64,000 nt of DNA, taken from positions 1 through 64,000 of the forward strand of contig JAJCXM010000035.1 in the NCBI GenBank assembly GCA_029263455.1, given 5' to 3'. The notes beneath the pieces are model-generated. The model was not told where the DNA came from. It made no database searches and was given only the letters and a program-made list of their open reading frames with translations. The translations under genes were made by a program, and so were the position numbers. Shown piece by piece: positions 58,001 to 64,000 of the stretch; the first letter of the stretch is position 1; every line of letters begins with the position of its first letter. The stretch comes from Holophagae bacterium. Lineage in GTDB: Bacteria > Acidobacteriota > Holophagae > Acanthopleuribacterales > Acanthopleuribacteraceae.

Positions 58001-61000
58001 CCTCCACATACTATTGGTTTGCGCATGCCTGCTATCCGTTGCTTTCTACCTGCGATCTGCGAATTTATCTCGGGTCCAAATTACCGTCGGCCTAATTTTG
58101 TTCTTGAGCTTTTCGTACCAACGACTGTATCAACTCAGGCCGGATCTAATCAGCATCATGTGTTGTTTCAGTTTGATCACACTCTTCAGGCAACTGGACT
58201 CGAAATGGTCCACCAGTAAATCTGTACTTTTTGTAGCTATCGCATGTATTTGGGCCAACGCTCACTCACTGGTTATGGTCGCGTTTCCCTTCCTTATCAG
58301 CGCTTCAATTGGCAATTGGAAACACCCTCCATTTAAACGACGAACAGCGATTGCTGTCATGCTGGCCACGATCGTGGCTTTATGTTTGAACCCCATCGGG
58401 CCTCGACTCATCTATTTCTATTTCACACACAACGCCAACAACCCGCTCGCCCGGGTAGTGGACGAATGGGGCCATTTTCAGCCATTCGGTAAACACAGCT
58501 TCTTACCTCTATCATCGCCTATCCTAAGTACACTTCTGATCCTCGCATTTCTTATGCTTTGTTGGCTTGGCTATCGATTCGCTCGCCAGCTCATCAAATC
58601 AAGGATGAAAAACTTCCAGCACGTCCAACTAGTCGATATCGTTCATGGCCTGTTAGCTATGCTTGCGATCTTGTATGCGGTACGCTTTTATTGGATGGTG
58701 CCCATCGTCTATGTCGCCGTAATCAAACACGCTCCGCTGCCCTTTTCATCAACCTGGCAATGGATTTTGTCAGGTCTATTATTGGTGTGCGTTTCTATCC
58801 ATTTTTCGCTGCCTTCTACTCGCAAAACCTATATGCCGTTGAACACAGATTTTCAACGGCAATTCTATCGAGACAGCGCGTATGACAGCCTAAAATTCCA
58901 CCATCGAGCCATTGAATACCTATCGCAAAACGACCTAAACGGAAACATTTTCAATCCTTACTTCATGGGTGGTTACCTGGCCTTCTGGCGTCCACAATCA
59001 AAAACATTTATCGATGGACGTTTTGATCGCTACTCCGCTCAAGTTGAAAAGGACCACCATGCGCTAAAAATCGTTGGTCGACACTTTGTGACCACCCTGC
59101 AAAGTTACGACATCGACATCGCTCTCTTACCTAATGATTCTACCTGGCTAAGAACGAAGGTTGCTTTGAAAGCGTTGGGTTGGGTGGATGTTTATTGCGA
59201 CAGCGATACCTCAATCTTGGCGAGTCCCGAATTTCTGGCACTCCATCAAGCGCAAGTTGCGTGTTCTTGGGGCTTAGACCATATTGATAAGCTGCAATTG
59301 ATTACATGGCAATTCGCTTATAAAGATTGGTGGTCGCGTTACGGCAAAAACATTCAACCACAGCCCAATCGACAATGGTTAGCAGACTTTAAGTTTGCGC
59401 TACGTGTCGGCAATCTCGAGTACGCGCGACATATAGCAACACTGCAGCCCCAATTAGCCCGTCGCAATCAAAGGTCAATCGATGCGTTGGCGACTATGGA
59501 AGTTTTACAAAGGCAGATTAGCGAGCAGTAGCGCGCGCTAACTCTTTTAAGTAGATCAATTACAGCTTTAATCGTCAGCTAGCTGCCAGGGATCTGGTAA
59601 CCGTCGGTCCAATTCAGCTTTGCATGGAGCATTTCATTGCTTGAACCACGACTAGTTGCCCCCTACAATAAGGCGATCTTTAATTCAAATCAGGAATGGA
59701 GTTTACGCGTATGACGTTCCTTTCGACCATCCAGGTCATTATTCTGTCTTTATCTCACGGACCAAATCATTCGAACAAAGATTTTTTTGATCGATTTCTT
59801 GATTCAGCGCCCGCGATACAAGCGAGTCAACTCAAAGAAACAAGAAATCAATTTACGCAGGCAAGTATTAGGTCTGTTGAGAGCCGTTTAGATGTGCCAA
59901 CCATTGTCTGGTTCAATAAGTTTGACTCGGCCAAGAAACCGCAAACTGGCGACCTAGAAACACTGGCGCGACATTATTTGAACGAATTCGGCGCTCTTTA
60001 TCGTTACCCTGCTAATTTCCAGGAAAACACATCGCTGGTTTATATCCACGATACCGGTAGAGGACCGATCATCGCTAAATTCGCCCAGGTCATTGACGGT
60101 GTGGAAGTTTACGGTTCAACCCAGAATGTGCTTTTTGACCGCAGTCTCAGACTACAAGGCATTACCGGCTATTTGTTTCCTCATCAGGTCAACCACAAGA
60201 CCTTGACTTACACGATCAGTGAAATGGAAGCCATTACGCTGGCATTCGGAAATCAGACAGACGAGCAAATCGCTGAGTCGGATCTTGTCATCGTTGGTAA
60301 TCACACGCCTTATAATCAATACGACTTTCGCTCAGGCACTCGAAGTCAAAACGACGTAGACATGGCAACACCCGCACGTATCAAACGTGTTCACTACGCG
60401 GACGAGCTGGGATTTACACCCGCTTACTACATAGAAATCGATAGCGCTGTGCCGCAAGAGACGAATTCGACCTTTTTCGCCTACATTATCTCGGGCCAAG
60501 ACGGGTCACTACTTCATCGTCATAATCTGACGGCTAACGAAGACTTTAGCTATCGCGTAGCAGCCAACGACTCAGGTGGAATGGAGCCTTGGGACGGTCC
60601 CCACGGAAACGACGGATCACCCCACCCAACAGGCGTTCCTGATGGATTTCAGCAGCCTTTTCAACCGGAATTGCTCGTTACTTTGCAGAACCTACCATTT
60701 AGCCAAAACGACCCTTGGCTGCCAAACGGAGCCACCGAAACCGATGGCAACAACGTCGACGCCTATATCGACCGCTTTGGCGGGGATGGATACCAGCCAG
60801 GAGCTGGAGACTTTCGTGCCGCAACCACGGCGGCCAATGAGTTCGACCGCATGTTCGACCATGGTTTGAGCCCGATCGCCAATACCACGCAACAACAGGC
60901 GGCAGTCACTCAATTATTCTATGTATGCAACTACTTGCATGATGATTATTATGACGCGGGCTTCGACGAGGCCGCAGGGAATGCGCAGTTCGATAACTTT

Positions 61001-64000
61001 GGTCGCGGCGGTCTTGGCGGCGACGACATGCGTTCGGAATGCCAAGATGGCACGGGTACCGACAACGCAAATATGTCGACACCTGCCGACGGAGGACGAC
61101 CACGCATGCAAATGTATGTTTTTAGCGGCCCAAATCCGGACCGAGATGGCACCATTGACAATGGCATTTCCGGTCATGAGTGGGGCCATTATTTCCATCA
61201 TCGACTAAATCCTTTTGCCAATAACCCGCAATCGGGCGCCATGAGTGAAGGTTGGGGCGATATCATCGCCACCATCATGGCTGTCGAAGAAGGCGACAAT
61301 TACGGCGGCGCTTATGCCACCGGCGCTTATGCAACCTATCAATTCTTCATACTTACTTCATTCGTCGACAACTTCTATTTCGGTATTCGACGTTTTCCTT
61401 ACTCAACCAATATGGCTCTTAACCCGTTAACTTTTGGGCATATCGATCCAGCTTTTGGAAACCCGGGCGGCGCGCCAATTTCACCACTGGGCTGGGAAAA
61501 CAACGGCAACGCTGAAGTTCACAACGCGGGAGAGGTTTGGGCGCAAATGATCTGGGAGTGCTATCACGATCTCATCATGGACCGTGTCGTTACCAACGCT
61601 GAGGATTTTCAAGACGTTAAGAACCTGATGCAAGAATACCTAGTGGCCTCATTGAAACTGAGTCCTGTTAATCCAACATTTGTCGAAGCAAGAGACGCGG
61701 TTTTGATGGCAGCGGCTGCCAATAACGAGGACGACTTCAACACCTTTTCAGCTGCGTTTGCGCGCCGCGGTATTGGCGTCAACGCGGTTGCACCTGACCG
61801 CGATTCGTTATCATTCAATGGCGTGGTTGAAGACTACAACGTCATTCCTGTGTCGTTTGATCTTGGCTTTATCGAAGCCGACTTGGATGACAGCATTGAC
61901 TCTTGTGACGACGACGGTATTCTCGATACAGGAGAAGCTGGACTTCTTACAGTGACCCTCAAAAATAATGGATTTGGTGCCCTCAATTCAATCGTTGCTA
62001 ACGTGACTTCTGGCAATGACGTTTCTTTCTCAAATGGAGGGGTTATCAATTTTTCAACGGCTGTTAGCGGCACTGAAGTAACTGGATCGCTAATTGTCAG
62101 ATTGAATTCTTCAATCGAACAAGAATTAGTCACATTAAACATCGCATTTGAGGATACCGTCAACGTCCCCGTCAACAACGCCATGGAATCTTGGGTTGGA
62201 CACTACGATCTCTCCCCGACCCTAACCACAGACGACGCGGAAGGTGTTGACGCTTGGGATAGGCAAGTGGATGTAGGCATAGCTGAGTGGGCGATCATTG
62301 CCGACGGCAACTCAACCAGCGGCACACACGCCTATTTCATCATCGATACTGAGACATCATTGGACAGTCACCTGATTAGCCCCGAAATTGCGGTACCGGC
62401 CGTTGGTGACTTCACTTTTAGTTTTGAACACCGTCACCGATTTGAGACAGGCGCATGGGATGGTGGCGTCCTTGAAATCAGCACTGACGGCGTCAACTGG
62501 ACTGACATTGGCGCATCCGCAACACCCGGCTACAACGGTGTCATTACAACCAATCCGAGTAGCCCAATAAGTGACCAGCCTGCTTTTGTGGATGATAACC
62601 CTGATTATCCCAACTTCACGTCGGTGAACGTTGACCTTGGTACCACCTACAATAGCCAAACTGTGAGAGTGCGGTTCCGTATTGGCTGTGATGGCGCTGC
62701 GGGCTCGGACGGCTGGTGGCTGGACGATATCTCGTTCCCAACGGCACCGCCTATCTTCCCGGTCATTGTGTCCGAGCCTACTATCTGCGACGGTTGTTTT
62801 GTGTCGGTTCCCGGCGCTTTACTAGGAACCATGCAGAAGTTCCCGACTTGGCCTTTGACCAACATGATCCAGTTAGTGGAAACACTGCAGAACTTTTGTC
62901 CATAACCCGATTTAAGTGGGCGTGGTCCATCTGGATCATGCCCACTTACAACTTGATTGGCTACTAAGGTTTGCGCGACTGTTAGGTGATGTAACCGTTC
63001 ACCCATCTTTACCCGATGTGCAATGTGAATGCTATTATGTCAATAGCCATTCCAACGGAGCCGTGAGGTGAGACGTGAGTCAGCCTGCACTCGAATGTGA
63101 TCTCGTCATGAAGGGCGGCATCACCAGCGGAGTTGTTTACCCTGAAGCCTTGCACGAACTCGCAAAGACCTATCGATTCCGAAACCTAGGTGGTACTTCG
63201 GCAGGCGCGATTGCAGCCGCCGCTGCTGCGGCCGCCAGTTACGGGCGGGCACGAGGCCGAGCCGATGCTTTTGAACGTTGCCAACAAATTCCCACCTGGC
63301 TTGGTGAAGTTCCCGCAGGGAGCCATTTTTCACGCCTGATCCATCTGTTCTCGGCACAGCCATCCACATCTCGCTATCTAAACCTCGCCCTTGTATTCGT
63401 TGGACCAAAACAGGGTCGCGCCACTCGTTGTCTCAAACTGGCACTGACACAGTTTCCTTTACCCTTGTTTCTTGCGCTGATAGTTTCTGTGCTGATCAAG
63501 CTCCCTTTAGCCCTGCATGTGCAAAGTGCGCCTCTTCTATCGTGGGCGCTTTTGCTGATCGATTTTTTTGTTCTCTCTTCGTTGCTATGGTTCCTGTTTC
63601 TGGCTGTGACGCTACTACGCGGTTTTCCCAAAGCGGTGGGCAATAATGACTACGGGCTGAGCCGCGGATTTGCAAGCAAAGATCCGCTATCACCCGACCT
63701 CAGCAGCTGGCTGCACGATTTGATCCAAGATTTGTCGGGTTTAAAACGGCCTTTGACTTTTGGTGATTTGTGGGGAGCAGGAGAGGAGCCTGAAACTAAT
63801 TTGGTGATGATGGCTACCAATGTCACTCAAGGTCGACCCATCTGCCTGCCATATGTCAATGATCCGGCAACAACCTATTACTTTGATGCCAGCGAAATAT
63901 CAAAGTTCTTTCCCGAATCGATCGTCGATCATATGGTCGAACATAGCGGCGCACAGTCAGTTGACCTGAAATTGAACAGGACCCTTTGGGCATGGCCTGA

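Overview
The window looks like chromosomal DNA of a Gram-negative, free-living, signalling-rich bacterium. Base composition is roughly balanced, genes are tightly packed and many are translationally coupled. The mix of a Ser/Thr kinase fused to tetratricopeptide repeats, two ECF sigma/anti-sigma pairs, FHA-GAF-GGDEF, PilZ, PilT, several large histidine kinases, MacA/MacB-like export, an outer-membrane DUF481 barrel and many secreted beta-rich proteins would fit an Acidobacteriota (Holophagae/Acanthopleuribacter-like) or another deep-branching Gram-negative lineage. That placement is inference: the window holds no rRNA or other phylogenetic marker. There is no integrase, transposase, phage module or CRISPR array.

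Layout. 1-830: non-coding cluster of degenerate repeats next to tRNA-Arg(TCG). 0.9-5.2 kb (minus): three-gene operon FHA-GAF-GGDEF cyclase > DUF2868 membrane protein > DUF3482-type GTPase, each pair joined by an ATGA overlap and followed by the tRNA. 5.3-7.9 kb: BtuFDC/FecBCD-type ABC importer. 7.9-13.7 kb: PilT-like ATPase with a zinc-ribbon/pseudo-receiver partner, then a stand-alone response regulator and a hybrid histidine kinase. 13.7-19.5 kb: housekeeping and unknown genes (DUF985 cupin, TMTC-like membrane protein, TatD, TcdA) and a stand-alone HiPIP unit with clear promoter and terminator. 19.6-25.1 kb: beta-propeller, GAF-PAS histidine kinase, cyclase/alpha-beta hydrolase pair, DUF481 barrel ending in a 15-bp triplication. 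25.4-29.7 kb: secreted fibre-like protein, then an ECF sigma / anti-sigma / DUF4097 operon. 29.7-34.3 kb: Lrp-EamA operon divergent from a large kinase-peptidase-aminotransferase fusion. 34.3-42.2 kb: M1 peptidase, a membrane/PQQ-propeller gene split by an in-frame TAA, GST-like protein and two secreted beta proteins. 42.2-45.8 kb (minus): DUF4331 > TPR > ECF sigma > ChrR-like cupin anti-sigma. 45.9-48.6 kb: Ser/Thr kinase-TPR. 48.9-54.7 kb: MacA-like adaptor, ABC ATPase, two permeases, thioesterase and a saccharopine-dehydrogenase-like reductase. 54.7-64 kb: PLD-like protein, Lpd-like flavoprotein, PilZ protein, GT-C-like membrane protein, M36 (fungalysin) metalloprotease, and a patatin-like protein running off the end.

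Themes. Much of the region senses the envelope and environment (histidine kinases, ECF/anti-sigma pairs, Ser/Thr kinase, c-di-GMP synthesis and binding) and builds secreted or surface proteins. The most notable observations are the c-di-GMP-cyclase/DUF2868/GTPase operon, the nonsense-split PQQ gene, the three-domain fusion enzyme, the ChrR-like regulon and a C-terminal motif shared by two unrelated secreted proteins.
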